Notes under the pieces: model-generated
Databases searched by the model: none
The model's input: the letters and a program-made list of their open reading frames with translations, nothing else
What the model was told of the DNA's origin: nothing
Program-made: the position numbers and the translations under genes
Part shown: one piece after another, positions 47,468-56,491 of the stretch
Layout of the letters: every line of letters starts with the position of its first letter
Numbering within the stretch: position 1 is the first letter of the stretch
NCBI GenBank assembly: GCA_013416485.1
Contig: JACCEO010000004.1
Location: 62,001-126,000 of the forward strand
DNA length: 64,000 nt
Direction: 5' to 3'
Source of the DNA: Alcaligenaceae bacterium
GTDB taxonomy: Bacteria; Pseudomonadota; Gammaproteobacteria; Burkholderiales; Burkholderiaceae_B

Positions 47468-48616
47468 CTAGTCTTTCAGTAAGCGCCAACGGCCATTTTT
47501 AACTGTGATCAATTCGCGACCCCTATCGTCGAAACCGCTATGGTCTTCTGGGGTCATGTTGTAGACACCTTGAGTGGCTACCAATTCAGTCGTTTTTTCC
47601 AGTTCATCGCGTAAGGCACTGCGAAACTCCTTGGTGCCAGGCTGACCAGACTTAAGCGCTGTGGGGATGGCATGTACTAACAATAAACCGGCATCGTAGA
47701 CGTTGGCACCAAAGGTAGCGGGGTTAACGTCATAGGTCTGTTTGTATTTCGCAATGTAGTCGGCAGCCATTTTCTTCGAGGGGTTGCTGTCGTCGATTTC
47801 TGGCAGTACCAGCATCAGGCTGGCAGCCAGTATGGTGTTTTCTACATCCTTGCCACCCAGCGATAAGAAAGCATCCAGTGCTGCGCCGTGAGTCTGGTAA
47901 ACCTGACCTTTGTAACCTTGCTTCATCAGCGTGGTCTGGGGCAATACGGCAGCGCCGCCAGTACCGGCAACAATAACGGCATCCGGTTTCGCAGATAACA
48001 CTTTTAATGCTTGGCCAGTGACCGAGCTATCAGAGCGCTGATAGCGTTCTACTGCGACTAGCTTGATATTGTTTTCTGCAGCCAGTTTGGTCATCACTTG
48101 AAGCCAGTTCTCACCATAAGCATCATTGAAACCGATAAAACCTAGCGTTTTGACGCTATGTTTAACCATGTGGCCGACTAAGGCACGGGCAATAATGTCA
48201 TCGTTCTGGGTGGTTTTGAAGACCCACTTTTTTTCTGCTGTCATGGGCAATACGACGGTAGCCGTACCCACAGGCGCTAGCATGGGTGTGCCGGACTCAG
48301 CGGCGAATTGGATCACACCCATAGAGTTGGGGGAACCCGTGGGGCCAATCAGGGCATCCACTTTTTCTTCAGTGATAAGCTTTTTGAAGTTGGTGACGGT
48401 TTGGTTCAGGTCGCTGGCATCATCCAACGAAATATATTCTATGCTGAAGTCACCTACTGTTTTGGGCAATAGGGCGATGGTGTTTTTTTGCGGTATTCCG
48501 ACTAGCGCAGTAGGCCCAGTAGAAGAGGTGACTACGCCGATCTTGATTTGAGCAAGCGCTGGGGTGGTGCTAAAAGCAGCCAGAAGTAGCGTCGTAGCCA
48601 GGGTTTTATATAGCAT
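47468..48616 (-). CDS. Branched-chain amino-acid-type ABC transporter substrate-binding protein (orphan)
   Basis: A type I periplasmic binding protein of 382 residues with a signal peptide (cleavage near PALAQ/IKI). The IKIGVVTSSTGPTALVG start, IGPTGSPNSM and FIGFNDAYGENW segments are typical of LivK-like proteins. No permease or ATPase genes lie nearby, so it must share a transporter encoded elsewhere or act as a sensor-type receptor. GGAG precedes the ATG by seven bases. Confidence 0.9.
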   Translation of the reverse strand: MLYKTLATTLLLAAFSTTPALAQIKIGVVTSSTGPTALVGIPQKNTIALLPKTVGDFSIEYISLDDASDLNQTVTNFKKLITEEKVDALIGPTGSPNSMGVIQFAAESGTPMLAPVGTATVVLPMTAEKKWVFKTTQNDDIIARALVGHMVKHSVKTLGFIGFNDAYGENWLQVMTKLAAENNIKLVAVERYQRSDSSVTGQALKVLSAKPDAVIVAGTGGAAVLPQTTLMKQGYKGQVYQTHGAALDAFLSLGGKDVENTILAASLMLVLPEIDDSNPSKKMAADYIAKYKQTYDVNPATFGANVYDAGLLLVHAIPTALKSGQPGTKEFRSALRDELEKTTELVATQGVYNMTPEDHSGFDDRGRELITVKNGRWRLLKD

Positions 48617-48711
48617 GGATGTCTCCGTTCTTAATGAGTTATAGCTATAGTTTAGTGGTGCCTGTATACATTTTAAGCATCAATGACCCTGACAGCGTCA
48701 AATCGTAGTGA

Positions 48712-49407
48712 TTACACGTGCCAAGTCACAAATTCCTGTAGATGGGCCCGTTCGCTGATCAATGAGTTCTCTATCGCATCCGGGTCACCATAGCCCAGAG
48801 CAATGCCGCAAACCAGTTGTTCGCCAGCAGGTAAGTCCAGTACTTCAGCAATGATGCGGTGGTAGTGTATCCAAGCCGCCTGTGCGCAAGTGGATAAGCC
48901 CTGGGCCTGTGCAGCTAACATTACATTTTGTAGAAACATCCCGTAGTCCAACCAGCTTCCCTGGGTAAGCGTACGGTCTATGGTGAACAGCAACCCCACT
49001 GGTGCACCAAAGAAAGCAAAGTTTTTACGATGCTGGGCATGCATTTTTTCCTTGTCACCCTTGGTGATATCCAGCAGACTATACAAACCCCAGCCCACTT
49101 TACGCCGTCTGGCCAGATAAGGCTCAAACAAGGATGGCGGATAGTAATCGTACTCGGCCTGATGTTGCTGGGTGTCGCCTTGGTCGAAAGCTTGGCAGGT
49201 CAGGTTAATTAACCTTTCCAGAGTTTCGCCTTGTAGCACATGCACTTTCCAGGGCTGGATATTACTACCCGAGGGTGCCCTAGCGGCATCTTGTAGTATT
49301 TGTTCTATGACCTCTGGTGCGACAGGAGTAGGCAAGTACGCACGTATGGAACGGCGAGCATGCATGACACTGCTAACAGGATGAAGGCTGACTTGTGGGT
49401 TGTCCAT
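48712..49407 (-). CDS. Nitroreductase family protein
   Basis: A 231-residue FMN-dependent oxidoreductase. The family start is clear (HARRSIRAYLPTPV), with APSGSNIQPWKV (about 41-52) for FMN binding and the C-terminal GIALGYGDPDAIEN. Such enzymes reduce nitroaromatics, quinones or flavins with NAD(P)H; the physiological substrate is unknown. It is divergent from rpoH across 153 bases that contain a CIRCE element. Confidence 0.88.
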   Translation of the reverse strand: MDNPQVSLHPVSSVMHARRSIRAYLPTPVAPEVIEQILQDAARAPSGSNIQPWKVHVLQGETLERLINLTCQAFDQGDTQQHQAEYDYYPPSLFEPYLARRRKVGWGLYSLLDITKGDKEKMHAQHRKNFAFFGAPVGLLFTIDRTLTQGSWLDYGMFLQNVMLAAQAQGLSTCAQAAWIHYHRIIAEVLDLPAGEQLVCGIALGYGDPDAIENSLISERAHLQEFVTWHV

Positions 49408-49488
49408 AGTGTGTTCTTGAAAAATTAGGTTTTATCAGCAAAAACGGGAACTTATGTCATCGTTTGCTTTCTATATGTGGGTAGCGTA

Positions 49489-49515
49489 TTAGCACTCTGC
49501 ATGCCACAGTGCTAA
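49489..49515. promoter_or_regulatory. CIRCE operator (HrcA-binding) upstream of rpoH
   Basis: TTAGCACTC (49489-49497), nine bases, then CAGTGCTAA (49507-49515). The CIRCE consensus is TTAGCACTC-N9-GAGTGCTAA, so 17 of 18 conserved bases and the exact spacing match. It ends 45 bases before the preferred rpoH ATG, with a possible -10 (TAATAT or TATAGT, 49513-49521) overlapping its right half. HrcA bound here would block transcription. The only divergent neighbour is the nitroreductase gene. Confidence 0.9.
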
Positions 49516-49560
49516 TATAGTAGCTTGACTTTAGTTTTCTTTAAAAGGATTCCATTGCCG

Positions 49561-50445
49561 ATGACTCAAACCCAATCTTTGGCCTTGTCCAATCAACAGT
49601 TGGCCTTGGCTGTTTCCAACCCTGGTGCTTTAGGCACGATAGAAGCCTACATCAGCGCTGTCAATCGTTTGCCCATGTTAAGCCCCGAACAGGAGCAGGA
49701 ACTGGGTCAGCGTTTGCGTGATGAGTCCGACCTCGAAGCAGCCCGTAAATTGATACTTTCGCATTTGCGTTTGGTGGTGTCCATTTCCCGCCAGTATCTG
49801 GGCTATGGCTTGGCACATGCTGACCTTATCCAAGAAGGCAACATCGGCCTGATGAAAGCTGTTAAACGGTTTGACCCTGAACGTGGTGTGCGGCTGGTGT
49901 CGTTTGCCGTGCATTGGATCAAAGCCGAAATTCATGAATTTATCGTGCGCAACTGGCGTTTGGTGAAGGTTGCCACCACCAAAGCCCAACGCAAGCTGTT
50001 TTTTAACTTGCGTCGTATGCGTCCCGATGGCACTACGCTCAATCCGGAACAGGTCGATGACATTGCTACGGAATTGAATGTACGTCCTCAGGACGTCAGC
50101 GAAATGGAAGTGCGTATGTCGGGCCGTGAAATGGCCTTGGAAGCCCCCGGTGACGATGAAGAAAATTCCTGGGCACCCATCGCTTGGCTGTCTGATGACG
50201 GTGAACAAGATCCTATGCGGGTCTTGGATCGACGTGCCACTGATGTCTTACACGGTTCTGGTCTTAGCAACGCTATTGAAGACTTGGACCCTAGGTCACG
50301 ACGTATTGTGCAAGCTCGTTGGCTACAAGACGATGGTGGCGCAACCTTGCATGAACTTGCTGCCGAACTGGGTATCTCGGCCGAGCGTGTGCGTCAGGTA
50401 GAAGCTGCAGCGTTTAAAAAACTGCGCGTTGCCTTGGCCAGCTAA
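49561..50445 (+). CDS. rpoH: RNA polymerase heat-shock sigma factor (sigma-32)
   Basis: The 294-residue sigma factor directs transcription of chaperone and protease genes. It has region 2 (DLIQEGNIGLMKAVKRFDP, VSFAVHWIKAEIHEF), the RpoH box QRKLFFNLRR that is specific to sigma-32, and region 4 with a helix-turn-helix (LHELAAELGISAERVRQVE). I prefer the ATG at 49561; a TTG at 49555 is better spaced from AGGA and is an alternative. The frame upstream to 49525 is not conserved. The CIRCE element places it under HrcA control. Confidence 0.95.
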   Translation: MTQTQSLALSNQQLALAVSNPGALGTIEAYISAVNRLPMLSPEQEQELGQRLRDESDLEAARKLILSHLRLVVSISRQYLGYGLAHADLIQEGNIGLMKAVKRFDPERGVRLVSFAVHWIKAEIHEFIVRNWRLVKVATTKAQRKLFFNLRRMRPDGTTLNPEQVDDIATELNVRPQDVSEMEVRMSGREMALEAPGDDEENSWAPIAWLSDDGEQDPMRVLDRRATDVLHGSGLSNAIEDLDPRSRRIVQARWLQDDGGATLHELAAELGISAERVRQVEAAAFKKLRVALAS

Positions 50446-50559
50446 GGTTACATTTTTTTGCGTATTACTGTGTATTTTTCCGAACTTATTGCGGTGATAC
50501 GACCCTAATCCTTATAGACGTTAATTTGCTGCTGTAATGCACGGTTAATGTTCTTATCG

Positions 50560-50600
50560 TCCGCTTCAGCTTCTCTTCTTCCCCTCCCTTTTGAAGCGGA
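50560..50600 (+). ncRNA. Stem-loop before the rpoH-downstream terminator; possible sRNA 3' region
   Basis: TCCGCTTCA (50560-50568) and TGAAGCGGA (50592-50600) are perfectly complementary over 9 bp, enclosing a 23-base pyrimidine-rich loop (CTTCTTCCCCTCCC-like). The classic terminator at 50606-50635 begins six bases later. Stem, exposed C/U-rich loop and terminator resemble the 3' part of a small RNA, but the structure could be just the end of the rpoH mRNA. No promoter was identified with confidence. Confidence 0.35.
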
Positions 50601-50605
50601 TGTTT

Positions 50606-50635
50606 ATGGGACACCTGCATGGTGTCCCATTTTTT
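50606..50635 (+). terminator. Rho-independent terminator downstream of rpoH
   Basis: TGGGACACC (50607-50615) and GGTGTCCCA (50621-50629) form a 9-bp stem, extended by A50606-T50630, with a TGCAT loop and a T-run to 50635. It is the strongest terminator in this part of the window and lies 161 bases after the rpoH stop. Confidence 0.92.
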
Positions 50636-50706
50636 ATGTCTGCTTATAAAATCACTATCATTGATCTATAGCAGGGCTGGGTGGCACAAAGTAAGGGAAG
50701 GTAAGT

Positions 50707-53289
50707 ATGCAAATAGAACACCTAGTATTTGGTTTGGCGGGCCTGTTGGCCTTGGTGTCGTTTATGCCAGCAATTGCTGGCCGTTTGCAGTTACCTTATT
50801 CTGTATTGCTGGCTATCGTGGGCATAGTGCTGGGGCTAATCATCCATGTCCATAGTTGGGCGCCCTTGGTCATGTCGGATTTCTTGGACTCCTTGCAAAG
50901 CTTCGAGGTATCGTCCGAAACATTTTTATTTGTCTTTTTGCCAGTGCTGTTGTTCGAAACTGCGCTGTCCATGAATGTGCGACGCCTGCTGGATGAAATT
51001 GGCCCCATTTTGATGATGGCTGTGGTGGCGGTAGTCGTGTGTACCGTGGCCGTAGGCTTTTCGATTAGTGCAGTATCGGGGTATAGCCTGGTGGTGTGCC
51101 TGATGCTGGGCGCTATTGTGGCGACCACAGACCCGGTGGCCGTAGTGGGGGTATTTCGTGAAGTGGGTGCCCCCAAACGTTTGACTACTTTGGTCGAGGG
51201 CGAGTCCCTATTTAATGATGCAGCATCTATTTCCTTATATACCGTGTTGTTAAGCATGCTGTATGGGGGGACCGAGTTATCCACGACCTCTTTGTTGTAC
51301 AGCTTTCTATATAGCTTTTTGGGTGGTGGTTTGGCCGGCTTGGTGATGGGGCGTATTGCGACCTGGATTTTTGTATGGATGCGAGGCTGGCCAACTGCCG
51401 AAGTCACACTAACGGTTGCATTAGCGTATTTAGCCTTTTATGTATCCGAACATTACCTGGGGGTATCCGGGGTGGTGGCTACCGTGATTGCCGGTCTAGT
51501 GGTGGGATCTACTGGGCGCACCCGAATGTCGCCAGCTACGTTCGAGCAGTTAACAGCGTCGTGGATGCAGTTCGGCTTTTGGGCCAATTCGTTGATTTTT
51601 GTTTTTGCCGCTATGCTAATACCCCGCATGATGGCGGAAATTACCTGGGCACAGGTGGGATTGATACTGCTGCTGTATGTGGTCACTTTGGCGGCACGTG
51701 CCTTGATGGTCTTAGGGGTAGTACCACTTCTGGGGTTGACCCGATTTGCGACACAAGTCAGCCGTTCTTATAGGGCGGTAATGCTATGGGGTGGTTTGCG
51801 TGGAGCCGTATCGTTGGCGTTGGCGCTGGCGGTGACCGAACAGCCAGGCGTGCCACATGAAGCCAGGCAGTTTATTGCGGTAGCCACCACGGGGTTTGTA
51901 CTGCTAACTCTGTTTATCAATGGTATCAGCCTGCGTCCTTTGATACGCCGTCTGGGGCTAAATCAGTTGTCGGCTACGGATCGTACCTTACGTAACCAGG
52001 CCTTAGTGGTAGCCTTGGAGGACTTACGGATTCGTACCGATGAATTGGCACAAAGCGAACACATAGGGGCCGAAGCCAGAGAGCGCGTGCATGCGGTGTT
52101 TGATGGGGCGCAGACTAGCGTAGATGGTGCTGAAATCCATCAGCTTACGTTAGAGCAACGGGTGTCTGTGGGCTTGTCTATGGCTGCAGCACGGGAAGAA
52201 GAGTTCTTCTACGAGACACTAAAAGCACAGCTGGTCGATTGGCGCATGGCTGAATCCTTACTGGCCCGCGCTGAACGCATGGGGGACGCTGTGCGTGCAG
52301 GTGGCATTAAAGGGTTCGATGCAGCTATTGCTGCGGATATTAAATATTCAATCGCCTTTCGGTGGGCCTTGCGTGCGCATTACCTGCTGGGGTTTCAACG
52401 GTGGCTGGCGGCAGAGCTGGCTAAACGTTTTACCAAATTACTAAGCAAACGTTCGGTAGCAGAGCATATTGTGCGATTTGTTGAGGAAGAGGTTCAACCT
52501 TTGCTGGGCCAAGAGGCGACCGAGCAGATTCTTCAGGCGCATCGTCACCGCTTGTTGATGTTGGAAAGTGCTTTGCATGGTCTGACGTTACAGTACCCGA
52601 ACTTTGCCTTGTGGCTACAAGAGGCGTATTTAGGACGTATGGCACGCGCCCAGGAACGCTTGCGCTACCGTGACATGCTGTCGCACTCTCTGATTAGCGG
52701 TGAAATGTATGCGGATTTGATCCGTCAGATTGATTTACGATGGAGTCATATCGAACAGCCTCCCGCCTTGGATATGGCCTTGTCAGCGGCCGATTTGATT
52801 CAGCGGGTGCCTATGTTTAGTGATGTTAGTGAGCAGACACTGAAGGCGCTTAAAAAGTGCTTGAAGCCGCGCTTGATGGTGCCAGGTCAGCATATCGGCA
52901 TGCATTTAGCCAGAGGGCGAGTCATGTATTTTGTCGCCTCTGGTGCTGTCGAATTAGAACTGCCTGATGGGACCACGGTAGAACTGGGTACTGGTGAAAT
53001 ATTTGGTGAGATCGCTTTGCTGGCTGACACCGAGTTTGTGCCTAAAGTCAGGTCTTTGGGCTATAGCCGTTTATTGATGTTGCAAGAGCGTGATCTTCAG
53101 GCTGTTTTGGAGGCAGACATGGCCTTGCGCAATAACATTCAAGCCATCGTCAAGCAGCGTTTGCGGGCCTTTACCGTGTGGCAGGAATTTGAATCAGGAG
53201 TGCGGCAACATGAAGCATTGCCTGTGATGCGACAGAACGTTGACGACAGGCCGTCTATAGGGCCTGTGTCAGAGAGTAGGGCAGATTAG
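50707..53289 (+). CDS. CPA1-family Na+/H+ antiporter with cyclic-nucleotide-binding domain
   Basis: An 860-residue cation/proton antiporter. About 12 helices (1-410) include GAIVATTDPVAVVGVFREVGAPKR and EGESLFNDAASI, the CPA1 ion-site region. A long helical cytosolic segment (about 420-690) follows, then a cyclic-nucleotide-binding fold (about 700-820: MFSDVSEQTLKALKKCL, GEIFGEIALL). The layout recalls the plant SOS1 type. The CNBD lacks an obvious full cAMP-binding RxxS/T cassette, so it may not bind cAMP. GGAAGG precedes the ATG. The stop overlaps the convergent sco stop. Confidence 0.87.
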   Translation: MQIEHLVFGLAGLLALVSFMPAIAGRLQLPYSVLLAIVGIVLGLIIHVHSWAPLVMSDFLDSLQSFEVSSETFLFVFLPVLLFETALSMNVRRLLDEIGPILMMAVVAVVVCTVAVGFSISAVSGYSLVVCLMLGAIVATTDPVAVVGVFREVGAPKRLTTLVEGESLFNDAASISLYTVLLSMLYGGTELSTTSLLYSFLYSFLGGGLAGLVMGRIATWIFVWMRGWPTAEVTLTVALAYLAFYVSEHYLGVSGVVATVIAGLVVGSTGRTRMSPATFEQLTASWMQFGFWANSLIFVFAAMLIPRMMAEITWAQVGLILLLYVVTLAARALMVLGVVPLLGLTRFATQVSRSYRAVMLWGGLRGAVSLALALAVTEQPGVPHEARQFIAVATTGFVLLTLFINGISLRPLIRRLGLNQLSATDRTLRNQALVVALEDLRIRTDELAQSEHIGAEARERVHAVFDGAQTSVDGAEIHQLTLEQRVSVGLSMAAAREEEFFYETLKAQLVDWRMAESLLARAERMGDAVRAGGIKGFDAAIAADIKYSIAFRWALRAHYLLGFQRWLAAELAKRFTKLLSKRSVAEHIVRFVEEEVQPLLGQEATEQILQAHRHRLLMLESALHGLTLQYPNFALWLQEAYLGRMARAQERLRYRDMLSHSLISGEMYADLIRQIDLRWSHIEQPPALDMALSAADLIQRVPMFSDVSEQTLKALKKCLKPRLMVPGQHIGMHLARGRVMYFVASGAVELELPDGTTVELGTGEIFGEIALLADTEFVPKVRSLGYSRLLMLQERDLQAVLEADMALRNNIQAIVKQRLRAFTVWQEFESGVRQHEALPVMRQNVDDRPSIGPVSESRAD

Positions 53290-53891
53290 ATCAGTTGACG
53301 TATGTCTTGAGCAATTTCATCGGCGGGGGCGTTGCCACCCAATAAAATACGGACTTCGCCTTTTTTATCGAATACATAAAAGGACGACGAGTGGTCCATT
53401 GAGTACTGGTCTGGCGTTGGGCCAGCGACTTTGGCGTAGTAGGCTCTGAAAGATTTAGCGGTAGTTTCCAACTGCTGGTTGGTACCACTTAGACCAATAA
53501 AGCTAGGGTGAAAGGTAGTGGTGTAGCTAGCTAATATTTCAGGGGTATCGCGTGCCGGATCTACACTGACCATTAACACTTGTACTTGGTCGGCGTCTTT
53601 ACCTAGTAGTTCCATTGCCTGGGCTAATTCTGACAATGCGGTGGGGCATACGTCAGGGCAGTGTGTAAAGCCAAAAAACACGACGACGACCTTATTTTTA
53701 TAGTCGGCCAGCGTGCGGCTAGCACCGCTACTGTCTTGCATGACCATTTCTTTGCCCAGGCCTGTGCCTGAAATGTCAGAACCGTTTAGATCGCTTAGGG
53801 TATCGGATGAACAGGCCGTGAAAACGGGCAGGGTAAGCATGGCAACACCAGCAGCGATCAGACTGCGGCGCGTGAAAAATGTATTAGACAT
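53286..53891 (-). CDS. sco1: SCO1/SenC-family copper chaperone lipoprotein
   Basis: A 201-residue thioredoxin-fold protein that helps assemble the CuA centre of cytochrome oxidase. The N-terminus has an arginine pair and hydrophobic stretch (FTRRSLIAAGVAML) ending in lipobox-like FTAC. The copper ligands are the cysteines of THCPDVCPT and a distal histidine in YSMDHSSSF. It is the last gene on the minus strand of the cta cluster, 14 bases after ctaB. Confidence 0.93.
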   Translation of the reverse strand: MSNTFFTRRSLIAAGVAMLTLPVFTACSSDTLSDLNGSDISGTGLGKEMVMQDSSGASRTLADYKNKVVVVFFGFTHCPDVCPTALSELAQAMELLGKDADQVQVLMVSVDPARDTPEILASYTTTFHPSFIGLSGTNQQLETTAKSFRAYYAKVAGPTPDQYSMDHSSSFYVFDKKGEVRILLGGNAPADEIAQDIRQLI

Positions 53892-53905
53892 CGTTGGTTT
53901 TAACT

Positions 53906-54799
53906 CTATAAAACAAGACCTGCCCAGTGGTCTAATAGCAGCGCGGCAAACAGCAAGGCCAAATACAGTATAGAAAATCGGAACAGTTTGCGTGAGAGCT
54001 CGTCGGAGTACTCACGATGTAGTTGCCAAGCATAACGTATGAACATGCTGCTTAAAATGACGGCTGCAATCAGGTAGGCGATACCGCTCATGCGGATAAT
54101 AAATGGCAGCAAGCTAGAGGCAAACAATACAAAACTGTATAGCAGTATATGTAGTCGTGTAAATGGATTCCCGTGGGTTACCGGCAGCATAGGCAGGCCA
54201 GACTTGGCGTAGTCATTGTTGCGGTATAAGGCCAGCGCCCAAAAGTGGGGAGGCGTCCAGATGAAAATGATTAGTACCAATACCCAAGCTTCGGCAGGTA
54301 CGGCGTTGGCAACTGCTGCCCAACCTAGTGCAGGTGGCATGGCACCCGACAAACCGCCTATAACAATATTTTGTGGTGTTAGCGGTTTAAGTATTATGGT
54401 GTAGATCAGGGCATAGCCTACGAAGGTGGCCAGTGTCAGCCACATGGTTAAGGGGTTGACCAGATGGTACAGAATCAGTGTGCCCAAGCCGCCTATCAGC
54501 CCTGAAAACAAAATCACGTGGGTATTGCTGATAGTGCCACGTGCCGTACCGCGCCTAGCAGTACGCAGCATGCGTGCGTCAACGTGTTGTTCGATTAGGC
54601 AGTTGACGGCAAAGGCAGCCGCAGCCAGTAGCCAGATGCCTGCTGTGGCGGCAACCACTACATCTAAGCGAGGCAGGCCAGGGCTGGCCAGAAACATACC
54701 GATTACGGCACAGAACACCGCCAATTGCGTAACGCGTGGCTTGGTAAGCACCAGATATTGTCGTAGTAGCGGCGGCGCTGCGGCGTTCAGGGTAGTCAT
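53906..54799 (-). CDS. ctaB: Protoheme IX farnesyltransferase (heme O synthase)
   Basis: CtaB/CyoE farnesylates heme B to heme O, the precursor of heme A for the aa3 oxidase. The 297-residue membrane protein has the aspartate-rich motif [18 protein letters not shown] and nine or so helices. Loop residues PPALGWAA and [17 protein letters not shown] are conserved. It overlaps ctaA by four bases (ATGA). Confidence 0.95.
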   Translation of the reverse strand: MTTLNAAAPPLLRQYLVLTKPRVTQLAVFCAVIGMFLASPGLPRLDVVVAATAGIWLLAAAAFAVNCLIEQHVDARMLRTARRGTARGTISNTHVILFSGLIGGLGTLILYHLVNPLTMWLTLATFVGYALIYTIILKPLTPQNIVIGGLSGAMPPALGWAAVANAVPAEAWVLVLIIFIWTPPHFWALALYRNNDYAKSGLPMLPVTHGNPFTRLHILLYSFVLFASSLLPFIIRMSGIAYLIAAVILSSMFIRYAWQLHREYSDELSRKLFRFSILYLALLFAALLLDHWAGLVL

Positions 54800-55806
54800 G
54801 GCAGTGTTTTAGACCTTTTGTCGGCAGAAAGACGGACCAGCAGGGTGACGCTAGCTAGTACTAGGCCAGCAGCGCCGCCGTTGTGTAATACAGCAATAAG
54901 CAAAGGCCACTGGAAAAATATGGTGGTTAACCCAGTAAGTAATTGTGCCAACAACAATACTAGCATTAAGTTGGCAGGTCCACGAAGACCCTGATCAGAA
55001 CGTAGTTTCCAGGCCAACATACCTAGATAGATAAACACCAGGAAGGCAAAGTTGCGATGTACCCAGTGGATGGCGGTCAAGGCGTGCTGTGAGATCATTT
55101 CGCCGCTAGGCATTACCCCCAGGCCGCGTATCAGGGAATAGCCGCTGTCAAAGTCCATTGCTGGGAACCATAGTCCATGACAGGTGGGGAAGTCCATGCA
55201 GGCCAGTGCCGCGTAGTTGGTGCTGACCCAGCCACCCAGAGCAATTTGTACAAATAATAAGGCCGTGCCTATAGCCAGCCAAGGTCGCCACCGATACGTC
55301 TGAGCTGCCACAGGGAGGTGTGTTTTTTCGCGAGCAGCCAGCCATGTCATCAAGGCGAGTAGCAACATGCCACCCAATAAGTGACTAGTAACCACCACAG
55401 GCATTAGTTGATGGGTGACGGTCCAGGCGCCAAATGCGCCTTGTATACAGACAGCAATCAAGGTAAAGACAGCTAACGCTGGGCTGCGACCTATCAACTT
55501 GCGGTGGCGCCAACCTAGATACACAATGCCTATAATCATTAGGCCTAGCAACGAGCCCGCGTAGCGGTGGATCATTTCTATCCAGGCTTTAGGAAAGCTG
55601 ACTGCGCCGTAAGGCATGTCGGCCAGGGCTTGTTTGATATCTTGACTGGCTCCGACAGGACTGAGCTTGCCATAGCAGCCTGGCCAGTCCGGACAACCCA
55701 GCCCAGAATCGGTAAGGCGTACAAACGCGCCAAACATAATCAGATCTAAGGTTAAAAACCAAGTAACAAATACCAGCTTGCGGTAGCGTGATCGTATGCG
55801 TTCCAT
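54796..55806 (-). CDS. ctaA: Heme A synthase (COX15/CtaA)
   Basis: CtaA oxidises the methyl group of heme O to make heme A. The 336 residues have eight helices and heme-ligand histidines in [35 protein letters not shown] and [27 protein letters not shown] near the start carries the conserved cysteines. I prefer the ATG at 55806; the frame's earlier start at 55824 is a TTG that overlaps the upstream gene. Confidence 0.95.
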   Translation of the reverse strand: MERIRSRYRKLVFVTWFLTLDLIMFGAFVRLTDSGLGCPDWPGCYGKLSPVGASQDIKQALADMPYGAVSFPKAWIEMIHRYAGSLLGLMIIGIVYLGWRHRKLIGRSPALAVFTLIAVCIQGAFGAWTVTHQLMPVVVTSHLLGGMLLLALMTWLAAREKTHLPVAAQTYRWRPWLAIGTALLFVQIALGGWVSTNYAALACMDFPTCHGLWFPAMDFDSGYSLIRGLGVMPSGEMISQHALTAIHWVHRNFAFLVFIYLGMLAWKLRSDQGLRGPANLMLVLLLAQLLTGLTTIFFQWPLLIAVLHNGGAAGLVLASVTLLVRLSADKRSKTLP

Positions 55807-55816
55807 CGTGATCCAT

Positions 55817-56464
55817 CTATCCAATGCGTGAGTTTTTCAATAGCTTGGTGATGTCGTCACGCACCTCGATAGGATCAGCGTCGGCGGGAAACTCCATCAT
55901 CAGGTTGCCTAACGGGTCAACTATCCACATGGGAGCTTGTAGGGCAGCGTTGATTTGTTCAGGGCTGGCCTGTGGGGCCAGCCAAGCGGCTAACTTGTCC
56001 GGAGCTACCCTAAGCATATTCGTGCCTTTGTAGGCAAGTAGAATTTGCTCGTCTGGAACGCTATCAGTGTCAGTGATGAACCAGACACGGCTTAGGCGCT
56101 CTACATTTTTTCCTTGGCTGGCGTGGGAGTTGCGCAATATGAAGAGTTTTTTGACGCAGGACTCAGGGCAAGCCGCTTGGTCGGCAGTGATCAGTATCCA
56201 TTTCCCGTGCAGGCTGGCCAGATCAAAGGGTTGTCCTTCCAGAGTGGTTAGAGGTAACTCTTGTGATGTAGGAACGGGCCGTTGTGGGTCGACTAGTGTC
56301 CCATAGTTATTGTGGCCATCTGGACGCAGGCCCAGCGACGGTACGTAGTAAGCCAACACGGCAAATAGTACGGGCGCTAGGCAAATGACGACGATAAACA
56401 CCAGGGGCAGCATTGAGCGCTTAGGTGGTTGTTGTGCAGAGCTTCCAGTTGATGGGGTGACCAC
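55817..56464 (-). CDS. SCO-like membrane-anchored thioredoxin-fold protein
   Basis: A 215-residue protein with one N-terminal helix (about 18-40) and a periplasmic domain related to SCO proteins, with CPESC (about 108-112) in the position of the SCO CxxxC motif. A conserved histidine typical of SCO is less obvious, so it may act in thiol chemistry rather than copper transfer. Proteins of this kind sit between surf1 and ctaA in many betaproteobacterial cta clusters and are usually annotated only as hypothetical. Confidence 0.75.
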   Translation of the reverse strand: MVTPSTGSSAQQPPKRSMLPLVFIVVICLAPVLFAVLAYYVPSLGLRPDGHNNYGTLVDPQRPVPTSQELPLTTLEGQPFDLASLHGKWILITADQAACPESCVKKLFILRNSHASQGKNVERLSRVWFITDTDSVPDEQILLAYKGTNMLRVAPDKLAAWLAPQASPEQINAALQAPMWIVDPLGNLMMEFPADADPIEVRDDITKLLKNSRIG

Positions 56465-56491
56465 GGTGTTTCCTTGTTGAGCGTTAGGGTG

